Origin: VBAU01 sp036005185
GTDB lineage: Bacteria > Bacteroidota > Bacteroidia > Chitinophagales > Chitinophagaceae
Length of the DNA: 64,000 nucleotides
Direction of reading: 5' to 3'
Assembly (NCBI GenBank): GCA_036005185.1
Contig: DASYQS010000024.1
Coordinates: forward strand, 143,329-207,328
Shown here: in pieces, positions 18,241 through 26,703 of the stretch
Layout: every line of letters starts with the position of its first letter
Numbering within the stretch: position 1 is the stretch's first letter
Made by a program: the position numbers and the translations under genes
Notes under the pieces: generated by a model
What the model was told of the DNA's origin: nothing
The model's input: the letters and a program-made list of their open reading frames with translations, nothing else
The model's database searches: none

Positions 18241-18984
18241 ATGAAGATCCTAGTTTGCATCAGCAAAACACCCGATACGACGGCAAAAATAGCTTTCACC
18301 GCTAATAACACGAAATTCGATACCACTGGAGTACAATGGATCATTAATCCTTATGATGAATGGTATTCGCTTGTTCGTGCCATTGAGTTGAAAGAAGCCG
18401 ATGCTTCGACAACGATTCACTTGATCACAGTCGGATTAGCCGATACGGAGCCAATCATTCGCAAAGCGCTTGCATTGGGTGGCGATGAAGCCATCCGAGT
18501 AAATGCTGACAGCCATGATAGCTTTTACATTGCGTCGCAAATTGCAAACGTTGCAAAACAAAATGGCTACGATCTCATTTTTACAGGTAAAGAAACAATT
18601 GATTACAACGGTTCCTCTATCGGAGGCATGGTAGCTGAACTGCTGGATATGCCTTATATTTCTTTAGCTACCAAATTTGAGCTGAATGGTAGCAAAGCAA
18701 CGGTGAATCGTGAAATTGAAGGCGGGGAAGAAGTTTGTGAGATTGAATTGCCTGTAGTGGTCAGTTGCGCGAAAGGCGTAGCTGAACAACGAATTCCTAA
18801 CATGCGTGGAATTATGGCAGCTCGTACCAAACCTTTAAAAGTTGTTGAACCTGTGGCCGCAGATGCATTAACCGCTATTCAAAGTTTTGGTTTACCGCCT
18901 GCAAAAGCAGGAGTAAAATTAGTGCCCGCTGATAATGTTGCGGAACTTGTAAGATTGCTTCATGAAGAAGCGAAAGTAATTTAA
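18241..18984 (+). CDS. etfB: Electron transfer flavoprotein beta subunit
   Basis: 247 residues. EtfB binds AMP and half of the FAD site and, with EtfA, carries electrons from acyl-CoA dehydrogenases to the quinone pool. Visible marks: MKILVCISKTPDTTAKI at the start, WIINPYDEWYSLVRAIELKE, LALGGDEAIRV, DLIFTGKETIDYNG, and the signature VNREIEGGEEVCEIELPVVV. It ends at 18984 and the etfA start is 229 bp away, an unusual distance for this pair because the spacer is occupied by a composite repeat. Confidence 0.95.
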   Translation: MKILVCISKTPDTTAKIAFTANNTKFDTTGVQWIINPYDEWYSLVRAIELKEADASTTIHLITVGLADTEPIIRKALALGGDEAIRVNADSHDSFYIASQIANVAKQNGYDLIFTGKETIDYNGSSIGGMVAELLDMPYISLATKFELNGSKATVNREIEGGEEVCEIELPVVVSCAKGVAEQRIPNMRGIMAARTKPLKVVEPVAADALTAIQSFGLPPAKAGVKLVPADNVAELVRLLHEEAKVI

Positions 18985-18985
18985 A

Positions 18986-19206
18986 CCTCTGTCTTCGCCT
19001 TAGGCGGAGAACTTGGGACGTTTCCAGTTTTTATTTTTGAAAAATATTTTTACTAATATAATGTATGCGACCAACTTCAATTCTTTACTCAACTGTCATT
19101 GCGTCGCACACTTGTACTTTTAGTTCTTTATTCAACAAATTTTTTAAATAAATTCTCCTTATCAAGAGAATCACAATCTAAGTTCCCTCTTTAGAGGGAC
19201 AGGGGG
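18986..19206 (+). repeat. Three-module composite repeat filling the etfB-etfA spacer
   Basis: Module 1 (18986-19016): CCTCTGTC, a CGCC/GGCG hairpin, then GGAGAACTT. Module 2 (19099-19132): TTGCGTCGCAC followed by CTTGT and T-rich sequence. Module 3 (19184-19206): the palindrome TCCCTCTTTAGAGGGA and tail CAGGGGGT. The same modules occur in the same order and relative orientation in the spacer before aroB (43031-43243, minus strand). Module 1 starts two bases after the etfB stop and module 3 ends 7 bp before the etfA ATG. It may alter coupling between the two genes. Confidence 0.7.
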
Positions 19207-19213
19207 TAAAAAT

Positions 19214-20170
19214 ATGGTTTTAATTTTTATAGATGCTGCTGAAGGTCATGTAAAAAAAGCTTCACTAGAGGCATTAACCTACGGATCAAAACTTGCAGAA
19301 CAATTAGGCACAACTGCAGAAGGTGTTGTACTAGGTGCCGCTACAGAAGATCTTTCTGCTTTGGGCAAATACGGAGTGAAGAAAATTCATCAGGTCAATA
19401 ATGAAAGCCTTAATCATTTCGATGCGCAAGTATATACCCAGGTAATCGCACAAGTTGCCGAGTCTACAGGCGCAAAGTTTGTTGTGTTTTCAAATAATGC
19501 AGATGGAAAAGCCATTGCTCCAAGACTTTCGGCCCGTTTAAAGGCAGGCCTCATTGCAGGAGCTGTTGCATTGCCCGATACCAGTAATGGCTTCGTGGTA
19601 AAGAAAAATGTTTTTTCAGGCAAAGCATTTGCAAATATTTCTTTGAACACCGATATAAAGATCATAGCTCTTAGCCCCAACGCGTACAAAATTGAAGCAA
19701 CTCAAGGCACTGCAGAAGTTGTTGCCTTTAATGCAACTATACCTTCCTCTAAAATAAAGGTCACTGCAATCAACAAAGCAAGTGGTGAAGTTCCATTAAC
19801 GGAAGCTGAGATTGTTGTGAGTGCCGGACGCGGTATGAAGGGGCCAGAAAATTGGGGTATTGTAGAAGATCTGGCTCATACCCTGCATGCTGCGCTTGCT
19901 TGCAGTCGCCCAGTTGCAGATGCCCATTGGCGGCCACATAATGAACACGTTGGACAAACCGGAATAGCCATTGCGCCAAATCTTTATATTGCTATTGGCA
20001 TTTCGGGAGCAATACAACATTTGGCCGGAGTAAATAGAAGTAAAACAATTGTCGTGATCAACAAAGATCCAGAAGCGCCTTTTTTCAAAGCTGCCGATTA
20101 TGGCATTGTTGGCGATGCTTTCGAGGTAGTGCCTAAGTTTACTGAGGCCGTTAAAAAAATTAAGGCGTAA
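19214..20170 (+). CDS. etfA: Electron transfer flavoprotein alpha subunit
   Basis: 318 residues. EtfA supplies most of the FAD pocket of the ETF heterodimer. Visible: N-terminal MVLIFIDAAEGHVKKASLEA, the FAD signature VVSAGRGMKGPENWGIVEDLAHTLHAALACSRPVADAHW, then HVGQTGIAIAPNLYIAIGISGAIQHLAGV and the C-terminal INKDPEAPFFKAADYGIVGDAFEVVP. Normal length and complete. Linked to etfB through the repeat spacer; a terminator follows 30 bp downstream. Confidence 0.97.
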   Translation: MVLIFIDAAEGHVKKASLEALTYGSKLAEQLGTTAEGVVLGAATEDLSALGKYGVKKIHQVNNESLNHFDAQVYTQVIAQVAESTGAKFVVFSNNADGKAIAPRLSARLKAGLIAGAVALPDTSNGFVVKKNVFSGKAFANISLNTDIKIIALSPNAYKIEATQGTAEVVAFNATIPSSKIKVTAINKASGEVPLTEAEIVVSAGRGMKGPENWGIVEDLAHTLHAALACSRPVADAHWRPHNEHVGQTGIAIAPNLYIAIGISGAIQHLAGVNRSKTIVVINKDPEAPFFKAADYGIVGDAFEVVPKFTEAVKKIKA

Positions 20171-20199
20171 TATGAATTTTTTCTAAAATAATATAGGAG

Positions 20200-20230
20200 A
20201 TATGGCTGATTTTTCAGCCATATTTTTTTA
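20200..20230 (+). terminator. Terminator after etfA
   Basis: Perfect 10-bp stem (ATATGGCTGA / TCAGCCATAT) with a TTTT loop and a seven-base T-run. Confidence 0.85.
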
Positions 20231-20261
20231 GGCAAAATGCCTTAGTTTCGTGTGATATTTT

Positions 20262-20858
20262 ATGAAGAAAATAGAGCTGGAAATAGTTGCCCTTTCGCAT
20301 AGCATTACACAAACTCACTCATACGCCGTCGTACTTGGGGAGGTAAATGGTCTCCGTCGCTTGCCTATTGTAATTGGCGGGTTCGAAGCCCAAGCTATTG
20401 CGGTTGCTTTGGAAAAAATGCAGCCCAGCCGCCCTCTGACTCACGATTTAATGAAAAATTTCATGAATGCTTTTGGGGTTGAGTTGAATGAGATCGTGAT
20501 CAACGATTTGCAAGAAGGGATTTTCTTTTCAAAACTGGTTTGCTCTACAGAAAATGATACGGTAGAAATTGATTCCCGAACTTCCGATGCATTAGCTTTG
20601 GCTGTTCGTTTTGGCTGCCCTATTTATACTTATGAAAATATTTTGGAAAGTGCCGGCATCATGATGGAAGAAACATCAGGAAAAAAGAAAAAAGCGCAGG
20701 GAGAGGCGATGGAAGAGGTAAGAGCCGGCGCTGAAGACCTCAAGGCAATGAGCCTAGAAGAACTCAACACCCTGCTCAATGAAGTTCTTGAAAGCGAAGA
20801 TTATATCCGGGCCATTGCTATCAGGGACGAGATCAATAGCCGTAAAAGGGGCCGCTGA
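20262..20858 (+). CDS. DUF151 bifunctional nuclease with C-terminal UVR motif
   Basis: 198 residues. The N-terminal 130 residues match the DUF151 'bifunctional nuclease' domain: ELEIVALSHSITQTHSYAVVLGE, LPIVIGGFEAQAIAVALE, RPLTHDLMKNFMNAFGVELNEIVINDLQEGIFFSKLV and SRTSDALALAVRFGCPIYT. The last 40 residues form a UvrB/UvrC-type motif (LEELNTLLNEVLESEDYIRAIAIRDEI). Family members have been reported to have RNase and DNase activity; this combination with a UVR motif suggests a nucleic acid or protein-contact role. The exact function is unknown. Confidence 0.92.
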   Translation: MKKIELEIVALSHSITQTHSYAVVLGEVNGLRRLPIVIGGFEAQAIAVALEKMQPSRPLTHDLMKNFMNAFGVELNEIVINDLQEGIFFSKLVCSTENDTVEIDSRTSDALALAVRFGCPIYTYENILESAGIMMEETSGKKKKAQGEAMEEVRAGAEDLKAMSLEELNTLLNEVLESEDYIRAIAIRDEINSRKRGR

Positions 20859-20910
20859 TTTGCCTGATTATATGAATCGAATAATCATTATTGTCCCAAC
20901 GTCTGTTGAA

Positions 20911-20955
20911 GTTTGTCCTGAGCAATGTCATCCTAAACTTGTCGAAGTATCAGCC
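20911..20955. repeat. Degenerate interspersed repeat upstream of ispE
   Basis: GTTTGTCCTGAGC followed by CTTGTCGAAGTATCAG resembles the dispersed 'TCCTGAGC...TTGTCGAAGG' repeats seen in intergenic DNA of many bacteria. Only one degenerate copy lies here. Confidence 0.45.
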
Positions 20956-20989
20956 TAAATCGTTTTCATCAGATTAATCAAAATAATCA

Positions 20990-21814
20990 GTGGTCGTTTT
21001 CCCCAATTGTAAAATCAACCTCGGACTTAATATTGTTAGCAAAAGGGAAGATGGATATCATGATCTTGAAACGGTCTTTTATCCCATAGGTTTGCGGGAT
21101 GCTTTAGAAATTATTAAAATCGGGAAAGATGGAAAAGATATTCACCTCTCAACCACCGGAAAGGTTATTGACGGAGAGATTCGAGACAATCTTTGCGTTA
21201 AAGCGCATAGATTATTAAAAAACAATTTTCCCAATATACTGCAAATAAAAATGCACTTGCACAAAACCATTCCTTCGGGTGCGGGGCTAGGCGGTGGATC
21301 TTCGGATGGTGCCTTTACCTTAAAACTATTGAATCACATATTTGATCTTCGTTTATCAACTGAAAAATTGCTTGACTATGCTTTACAATTGGGTAGTGAC
21401 TGTCCGTTTTTTATAATCAATAAGCCTTGCTTTGCAACGGGTCGCGGCGAGTTTCTGGAAAAGATTGAATTGGATTTATCAGCATATAAACTTGTAATTA
21501 TCAATCCTGGCATTCATGTAAACACTACCGAAGTTTTTTCAATGATATCACCCATACAACCTTCAAAATCAATAAAAAAAATCATTCAACAGCCCATAGA
21601 AACATGGGAAGAAGAATTAAAAAATGATTTTGAAGAACCGGTTTTTAAAAAATATCCTGTGATAAAATCGATTAAGGATGAACTTTACAAGGCAGGGGCA
21701 GTTTATGCTTCTATGACAGGAAGCGGCAGTACCGTGTATGGGATTTTTGAAAAGAATAAAACGCCGCAATTTTCCTTCCCATCAAACTATTTCATAAAAA
21801 ATATTCAAGCTTAA
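20990..21814 (+). CDS. ispE: 4-diphosphocytidyl-2-C-methyl-D-erythritol kinase IspE
   Basis: 274 residues. IspE phosphorylates CDP-methylerythritol with ATP in the non-mevalonate isoprenoid pathway. It belongs to the GHMP kinases: PNCKINLGLNIVSKREDGYHDLETVF at the N-terminus, the ATP loop PSGAGLGGGSSDGAF near residues 92-106, LGSDCPFFI, and the C-terminal YASMTGSGSTVYGIF. Start is GTG 20990; family homologues begin with a short hydrophobic residue pair followed by FPNCKINLG, so this start fits and no ATG is available in frame nearby. Confidence 0.96.
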   Translation: MVVFPNCKINLGLNIVSKREDGYHDLETVFYPIGLRDALEIIKIGKDGKDIHLSTTGKVIDGEIRDNLCVKAHRLLKNNFPNILQIKMHLHKTIPSGAGLGGGSSDGAFTLKLLNHIFDLRLSTEKLLDYALQLGSDCPFFIINKPCFATGRGEFLEKIELDLSAYKLVIINPGIHVNTTEVFSMISPIQPSKSIKKIIQQPIETWEEELKNDFEEPVFKKYPVIKSIKDELYKAGAVYASMTGSGSTVYGIFEKNKTPQFSFPSNYFIKNIQA

Positions 21815-21825
21815 TTGCGGCTTGA

Positions 21826-22308
21826 TTACGCAAGTGTCAATAGCTCTTTTAGATCCAGAGGTTCAGTTACCATTAATAGGCTACCATTTTCATCAACGGG
21901 CCATTCTTCTTTTGGTCTGTCCCAATAAAGTTCTACACCATTCCCATCCGGATCATCTAAATAAATTGCATGCGATACTCCATGATCGGATGCTCCTGCT
22001 AACGGGTAGCGGGCGTCTATTAATCTTTTTAATGCCACAGCCAAATCTTTTCTTGTTGGATATAGTATAGCAGTATGGAACAAGCCAGTTGAATGTGGCG
22101 GCGGCGGTGATCCATTTTTGCTATACCATGTATTCAATCCAATATGATGATGATAATGACCCGCCGAAATAAATACAGCACTGTTACCATAATATTGCAT
22201 CACTTCAAATCCAAGAATATCCCGATAGAATTTCAAAGATTTTTCAAGATCAGAAACCTTTAAATGAACATGGCCTATTCTGGTTTGTTCAGGAATTTTG
22301 TAATCCAT
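21826..22308 (-). CDS. VOC-superfamily protein (glyoxalase/extradiol dioxygenase-like)
   Basis: 160 residues. Starts TRIGHVHLKVSDLEKSLKFYRDILGFEV, the classic first betaalphabetabetabeta half of a VOC domain with a metal His; then HHIGLNTW, GLFHTAILYPTRKDL and DDPDGNGVELYWDRP carrying the metal Glu. It resembles CatE-type extradiol dioxygenases. Metal-dependent chemistry on a small molecule is expected; substrate unknown. It is convergent with ispE (11 bp apart). Confidence 0.88.
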   Translation of the reverse strand: MDYKIPEQTRIGHVHLKVSDLEKSLKFYRDILGFEVMQYYGNSAVFISAGHYHHHIGLNTWYSKNGSPPPPHSTGLFHTAILYPTRKDLAVALKRLIDARYPLAGASDHGVSHAIYLDDPDGNGVELYWDRPKEEWPVDENGSLLMVTEPLDLKELLTLA

Positions 22309-22509
22309 ACGTTCTATTTACATAACAAAATTAAGTACATTGAGTTCGGGGTTAATATTCAATGAATAATTAATTGTATCTTGCATGCAATGAATAAAAG
22401 TTTACCCATAAAAAATTTTCTCTCTTGTAATTTAGATTTCCTCAACCATCGAGGATAAACTCCTTTAATTCTGAATTCTCCATTCTTTTATTCTTGATTC
22501 TTTATTACT

Positions 22510-23745
22510 ATGCAAACAACTTTATCTATGTCTGAAAAGACAAAATATTATTTAGGGCTTGAAGAAAAATATGGTGCTCATAATTATCATCCTATCCCTG
22601 TAGTGATCAACCGAGGCGAGGGTTTTTATGTATGGGATGTTGAAGGCAAGCGTTACTATGATTTTTTGAGTGGCTATTCAGCCTTGAATCACGGACATTG
22701 CCATCCGAAAATAGTTGAATCGTTCACACAGCAGGCACAACGATTAACCCTTATCAGTCGTGCTTTTCATAGTGATTGGTTTGGCGAGTATGCAAAATTT
22801 ATCACTGAGCTTTTCGGGTATGATAAAGTTTTGCCAATGAATACAGGCGTTGAAGCCGTTGAAACTGCTATTAAACTTTGTCGCAAGTGGGCTTATGAAG
22901 TAAAAGGAGTCGAAAAAGAAAAAGCCGCTATTGTTGTGTGTGAGGGTAATTTTCACGGAAGAACTTCAACTGTCATTTCATTTAGCAGCGATCCTGATGC
23001 AAAAAATAATTTCGGGCCATATATGCCCGGGTTTATTTCAATTCCATATAACAACATTAATGTACTGGCAAAAGCAATTGAAAACAAAAATGTCTGTGGC
23101 TTTTTAGTTGAGCCCATTCAAGGTGAGGCTGGAGTGATCGTTCCCGATGAAGGTTATTTGGCAAAAGCAAAACAATTATGTGAACAAGCCAATGTTCTTT
23201 TTATTGCTGACGAAATTCAAACCGGGCTGGGTCGTACGGGTAAAATGCTTGCCTGTGATCATGAAAACGTACACGCTGATATTTTAATCCTTGGCAAAGC
23301 GCTGGGAGGAGGCATGATGCCGGTAAGCGCAGTATTGGCTGATGATGAAATTATGCTAACGATCAAACCCGGTGAACACGGCTCAACCTATGGGGGCAAT
23401 CCTTTAGCTTGTAACATTGCAATTACAGCTTTAAAGGTTTTACAAGAGGAGAAAATGGAAGAAAATGCATTGATCATGGGTGAACTGTTACGAAAAGAAT
23501 TAAAAGCATTTCATTCAAAGCATATAAGCATAGTGAGAGGAAAAGGATTGCTGAATGCAGTTGTCATTGATCATGTAAATCAAGATGCAGCTTGGCAACT
23601 TTGCTTGGAATTAAAAGAAAATGGTTTGTTGGCTAAACCAACTCATGGAGATAAAATTCGCTTTGCTCCTCCCTTAATTATTACTGAAGAGCAATTGTTC
23701 GATTGTGTTGCTATCATAAAAAAATCTCTATCTTGTTTAGACTAA
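22510..23745 (+). CDS. rocD: Ornithine aminotransferase
   Basis: 411 residues. A PLP-dependent class III aminotransferase that converts ornithine and 2-oxoglutarate to glutamate semialdehyde and glutamate. Family marks: EKYGAHNYHPIPVVINRGEGFYVWD, YDFLSGYSALNHGHCHPKI, PMNTGVEAVETAIKLCRKW, CEGNFHGRT, VEPIQGEAGV, IADEIQTGLGRTG, and PLP Lys in ILGKALGGGMMPVSA. The start may be ATG 22510 or ATG 22528 (MSEKTK); the latter matches homologues slightly better. Monocistronic by appearance. Confidence 0.95.
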   Translation: MQTTLSMSEKTKYYLGLEEKYGAHNYHPIPVVINRGEGFYVWDVEGKRYYDFLSGYSALNHGHCHPKIVESFTQQAQRLTLISRAFHSDWFGEYAKFITELFGYDKVLPMNTGVEAVETAIKLCRKWAYEVKGVEKEKAAIVVCEGNFHGRTSTVISFSSDPDAKNNFGPYMPGFISIPYNNINVLAKAIENKNVCGFLVEPIQGEAGVIVPDEGYLAKAKQLCEQANVLFIADEIQTGLGRTGKMLACDHENVHADILILGKALGGGMMPVSAVLADDEIMLTIKPGEHGSTYGGNPLACNIAITALKVLQEEKMEENALIMGELLRKELKAFHSKHISIVRGKGLLNAVVIDHVNQDAAWQLCLELKENGLLAKPTHGDKIRFAPPLIITEEQLFDCVAIIKKSLSCLD

Positions 23746-23746
23746 A

Positions 23747-23780
23747 GCACAAGACACAAGGGACAAGGAGCAAGGCACAA
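23747..23780. repeat. Tandem-like CAAG/ACAAGG degenerate repeat
   Basis: The gap after the aminotransferase gene reads as several imperfect copies of GCACAAGACAC/AAGGGACAAGGAGC. This kind of low-complexity repeat is common in Bacteroidota spacers; no function seen. Confidence 0.4.
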
Positions 23781-23810
23781 GATACCATCAACTAGTAACC
23801 AACAACCAGC

Positions 23811-24512
23811 ATGGACACACATTTACATCATGACGAAGAGCATTTAAAAAGTAGTGACTTTCTAAGAGATATTGTAATCGGCATGAGCGATGGATTGACC
23901 GTTCCTTTTGCATTGGCAGCAGGACTAAGCGGTGCCGTATCTTCAACAGGCATCATTGTCATTGCGGGTATCGCTGAAATTTGCGCCGGCTCCATTGCTA
24001 TGGGGTTGGGAGGTTATCTAGCCGGCAAAACTGAACAAGACCATTATAAAACTGAATTGCAAAGGGAATACTACGAAGTAGATAATTTACGCGACAGAGA
24101 AGTAGCAGAAACAAAAGAGTTTTTTGCCAACATTGGATTGAGCGAAGAACTGCAAGAAAAAGCAACGTTGGAAATTGCAAAAGACAAAAAGCAATGGGTA
24201 GATTTTATGATGAAATATGAATTAGGTCTTGACAAGCCAGACCCCAGACGAGCTACGAAATCAGCGTTGAACATTGGTATTTCCTATGTAGTTGGTGGTC
24301 TTGTTCCTCTCAGCCCTTATTTTTTTGTTGACCAACCTATAACAGGATTAAAAATCTCAGCATTCGTTACTATCCTTTGCCTTTTTATTTTTGGCTGGTT
24401 TAAGAGCAAGATTACTGGTGTTAATGCATGGGGAGGAGCTTTGCGTGTTACTCTTATAGGGGCAGTAGCAGCAGCAGCTGCATTTGGAGTGGCTAAAATA
24501 TTTGAAGGATAG
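23811..24512 (+). CDS. VIT1/CCC1-family iron or manganese transporter
   Basis: 233 residues. N-terminal His/Glu-rich tail (HLHHDEEHLKSSDFLRD), then the family motif IVIGMSDGLTVPFALAAGLSGAV, GIAEICAGSIAMGLGGYLAGKTEQDHY, a cytosolic Glu-rich metal-binding helix pair (REYYEVDNLRDREVAETKEFF) and C-terminal membrane helices with GGLVPLSPYFF. Relatives move Fe2+ or Mn2+ out of the cytosol. Five membrane segments fit the fold. Confidence 0.92.
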   Translation: MDTHLHHDEEHLKSSDFLRDIVIGMSDGLTVPFALAAGLSGAVSSTGIIVIAGIAEICAGSIAMGLGGYLAGKTEQDHYKTELQREYYEVDNLRDREVAETKEFFANIGLSEELQEKATLEIAKDKKQWVDFMMKYELGLDKPDPRRATKSALNIGISYVVGGLVPLSPYFFVDQPITGLKISAFVTILCLFIFGWFKSKITGVNAWGGALRVTLIGAVAAAAAFGVAKIFEG

Positions 24513-24514
24513 AG

Positions 24515-24898
24515 TCACTTATTTTCTGGCAACTCTATTTTTGGAAACAGAGCAGCAATCAACATTACCAACGAGGCAATCACAAGAATAAATAATCCAA
24601 CTTTTTTTTCGGGGCATTCACCACCCGAGCACGCAGAGATAAGAAAATAGTTTCGCGCAGCCCAGCCAATGTTTAATGCTACAACTAATAAATTCACTCG
24701 CTTGGCCCAAATACGTGGTGTAAAATGAAATACAAGGAAAAAAGCAGCTAATACAAAATGAAAATAGCCTGGTTTCCCAAAACTTGTGCCCTCAGCATTT
24801 ATTCCGGTTACTGTAATGTTTTTTGACTCAATAAAAACCCAAGGAAAAAAGCAGGCAACAATTAATGCCAGTGCTGCTAAGGAGCCGATCCATTTCAT
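24515..24898 (-). CDS. Small four-helix membrane protein
   Basis: 127 residues with four hydrophobic segments (SLAALALIVACFFPWVF, FVLAAFFLVFHF, LLVVALNIGWAARNYFLI, LFILVIASLVMLIAALF) and a small loop CSGGEC. Proteins of this size and layout are common and uncharacterised in Bacteroidota. Convergent with the VIT1-like gene (2 bp apart). Confidence 0.7.
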   Translation of the reverse strand: MKWIGSLAALALIVACFFPWVFIESKNITVTGINAEGTSFGKPGYFHFVLAAFFLVFHFTPRIWAKRVNLLVVALNIGWAARNYFLISACSGGECPEKKVGLFILVIASLVMLIAALFPKIELPENK

Positions 24899-25000
24899 GA
24901 AGGCGAAGATAAGCTTGTTACTTATTGCTAGTTTTATTCGGCGGTCTGAAACTAAAAACGGTCACCCGAGGGGTAACCGTTAGAAGTTGAAGAAAATAAT

Positions 25001-25693
25001 TTATAATTTAAATCCCAATGTTAAACTCAATACACGGTGTTTATTGTTATTATCTTCAGAACTGGTGCTGCCTGATTGCAACTTAGCAAGTCCCAAACCA
25101 TAGTTGACTGAAATCACGGCAAATTTTCCTTCAACACCAACCGCTCCATTTAAACCATAGTCAAAACGTTTAAGTACACCTAATCCAGTGCCCTCTTCCT
25201 GATTGAACGTGCTTGGATCATCATTCGAGAAGACAATATTATTTTCTGTGCGTGTGGTAAAACCCAAAACGGTTTTGTCTGTCTTTGCTTTACCAGCTAT
25301 TCCAATTGCGCCGTAAGGTCCTGCCCCAAAAAAGAAATGACTTTCCGAGTTAAATGGTAGCTTAACTACTAAGTTAACCGGAACTTCAATATAAAAGGGA
25401 TTGGAAGTTTGCTTGACATAAAGATTTTCTGAAGGTCTTCCTATTTCAATCTTTGAACCTTTGCCTGTAAAAAATATGCCCGGTTGTAGATGAAGCATAC
25501 TTACAAGATGTACGTCACCCAATATGCCCGCTTGAAAACTAGTTAGCATATTAGCATCATCCACCCTACCATCATTGGTTACAGAAACATTAGCGAAATT
25601 AACACCAGCACGCAAAATAGCTTTCGATTGTGCATTTGCGGAGAAAGAAATTGTTGCTACAAATAAGGCAACGACAAAGAGCCTGTTTTTCAT
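25001..25693 (-). CDS. PorT-like outer-membrane beta-barrel protein
   Basis: 230 residues. Signal peptide (residues 1-21, NAQS), then an eight-strand barrel pattern: AILRAGVNFANVSV, FQAGILGDVHLV, LHLQPGIFFTGKG, PFYIEVPVNLVVKLPF, FFFGAGPYGAIGIAG and VLSLTLGFKL at the end. This is the 'outer membrane protein beta-barrel' domain common in the phylum. Exact role unknown. Preceded by a gap of about 55 bp from the SDR gene. Confidence 0.85.
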   Translation of the reverse strand: MKNRLFVVALFVATISFSANAQSKAILRAGVNFANVSVTNDGRVDDANMLTSFQAGILGDVHLVSMLHLQPGIFFTGKGSKIEIGRPSENLYVKQTSNPFYIEVPVNLVVKLPFNSESHFFFGAGPYGAIGIAGKAKTDKTVLGFTTRTENNIVFSNDDPSTFNQEEGTGLGVLKRFDYGLNGAVGVEGKFAVISVNYGLGLAKLQSGSTSSEDNNNKHRVLSLTLGFKL

Positions 25694-25749
25694 TTTGTTT
25701 TTCGTTTAGGGTTAACAAATTTTGTGTCTCAATTGGCGGGGCAAATATA

Positions 25750-26439
25750 CTAAGCATTATTGTAAAACTTAAGTAAGGGCTCCCTGAGAGCCAATGCCTC
25801 TGCTGAACAATAAAAATGGAGAACGCTTGCAATATCTTCCGCTTTTACCCATTTGGCCGGGTCAGCATTTGGCATTGACTGACGGTTTTGTGGAGTATCA
25901 ATAATGCTGGGTGCAATTACGGAGGTGATTACGTTATGTCCTTTTGCTTCTTCATTCATCAACTCGGCCAAACGAAAAATTAGTGATTTCGAAAGACCAT
26001 ATGCAGTGGTTCCTTTACTGTTCTTCATGTCAATACCTGTTCTAGCACCGGTTAAAAAAATACGGCCATTGTTTTGTTTCATCATTTGCACAAACACCGG
26101 TCGGGCTACATGATAAGTGGTTTCAAAATTTAGTTTGTATTGCTTCAACATATCAGTCATTTTTGTTTCAGCAATTGTACCCATAGCAAAGCCGCCCACT
26201 GTTAAAACAGCAGCATCAATAGCTTTATACTTTTCTATTACAGACTGAACAAATTTTTCCCCCTCCTCTTCACTCATGAGATCGACTGTGATCGTTTCAA
26301 AATTGACATGAGCAATATTCAATTTTGCAGGGTCGTTTGGAATAACTGTTCCTATAACATTAAAACCTTCACTCAAAAATTTTTTTGCTACAGCCTGACC
26401 GAGATTGCCTGAAACGCCGGTAATGATAATTGTTTTCAT
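25750..26439 (-). CDS. Short-chain dehydrogenase/reductase
   Basis: From ATG 26439 the protein has 229 residues and begins MKTIIITGVSGNLGQAVAKKF, which is the Rossmann glycine motif right at the N-terminus. A longer frame to 26529 would add 30 residues read through a palindromic repeat and is unlikely. Further marks: GGFAMG, FETTYHVARPVFVQMMKQ, and the catalytic Tyr/Lys in TTAYGLSKSLIFRLA. NAD(P)H-dependent oxidoreductase, substrate unknown. The gene runs against a downstream barrel gene on the same strand. Confidence 0.9.
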   Translation of the reverse strand: MKTIIITGVSGNLGQAVAKKFLSEGFNVIGTVIPNDPAKLNIAHVNFETITVDLMSEEEGEKFVQSVIEKYKAIDAAVLTVGGFAMGTIAETKMTDMLKQYKLNFETTYHVARPVFVQMMKQNNGRIFLTGARTGIDMKNSKGTTAYGLSKSLIFRLAELMNEEAKGHNVITSVIAPSIIDTPQNRQSMPNADPAKWVKAEDIASVLHFYCSAEALALREPLLKFYNNA

Positions 26440-26476
26440 AATTGCTCCGTTTAAAATTGAAGGTAAGATGTTTAAG

Positions 26477-26512
26477 CCTAACCCTCTTATCCCTTCCGAA
26501 GGGAAGGGAGGC
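26477..26512. repeat. Solo palindromic repeat upstream of the SDR gene
   Basis: Tail CCTAACCCTCTTA followed by the stem TCCCTTC-CGAA-GGGAAGGGA. Same family as the palindromes in aroC, aroA and before aroB and etfA; on the minus strand it reads stem then GGGTTAGG tail. Confidence 0.65.
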
Positions 26513-26654
26513 CAAGCTATAGAACTCATTTCAACATTTGGAGTTAAACATTTCGTCGCAATAACCAGTACTCAACATTTATTCCACAGTTAATGTGGAA
26601 GAACAAAAGTTTGGAGTTGCTTTGCAGAACCGGAAGATGAGGCCCATAAAAAAA

Positions 26655-26676
26655 GATCAGCTAAGAATAGCTGATC
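26655..26676 (-). terminator. Terminator of the ilvE operon
   Basis: Perfect 9-bp stem (GATCAGCTA / TAGCTGATC), loop AGAA, and a T-run on the minus strand (A-run 26648-26654). It lies 28 bp after the ilvE stop. Confidence 0.85.
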
Positions 26677-26703
26677 CGGAGACTAACCAACTTATGGTTA
26701 TTT

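Noticed and set aside
26440..26529. N-terminal extension of the SDR gene
   Set aside because: It is read through a palindromic repeat and puts 30 residues before the Rossmann motif, which homologues start with directly.
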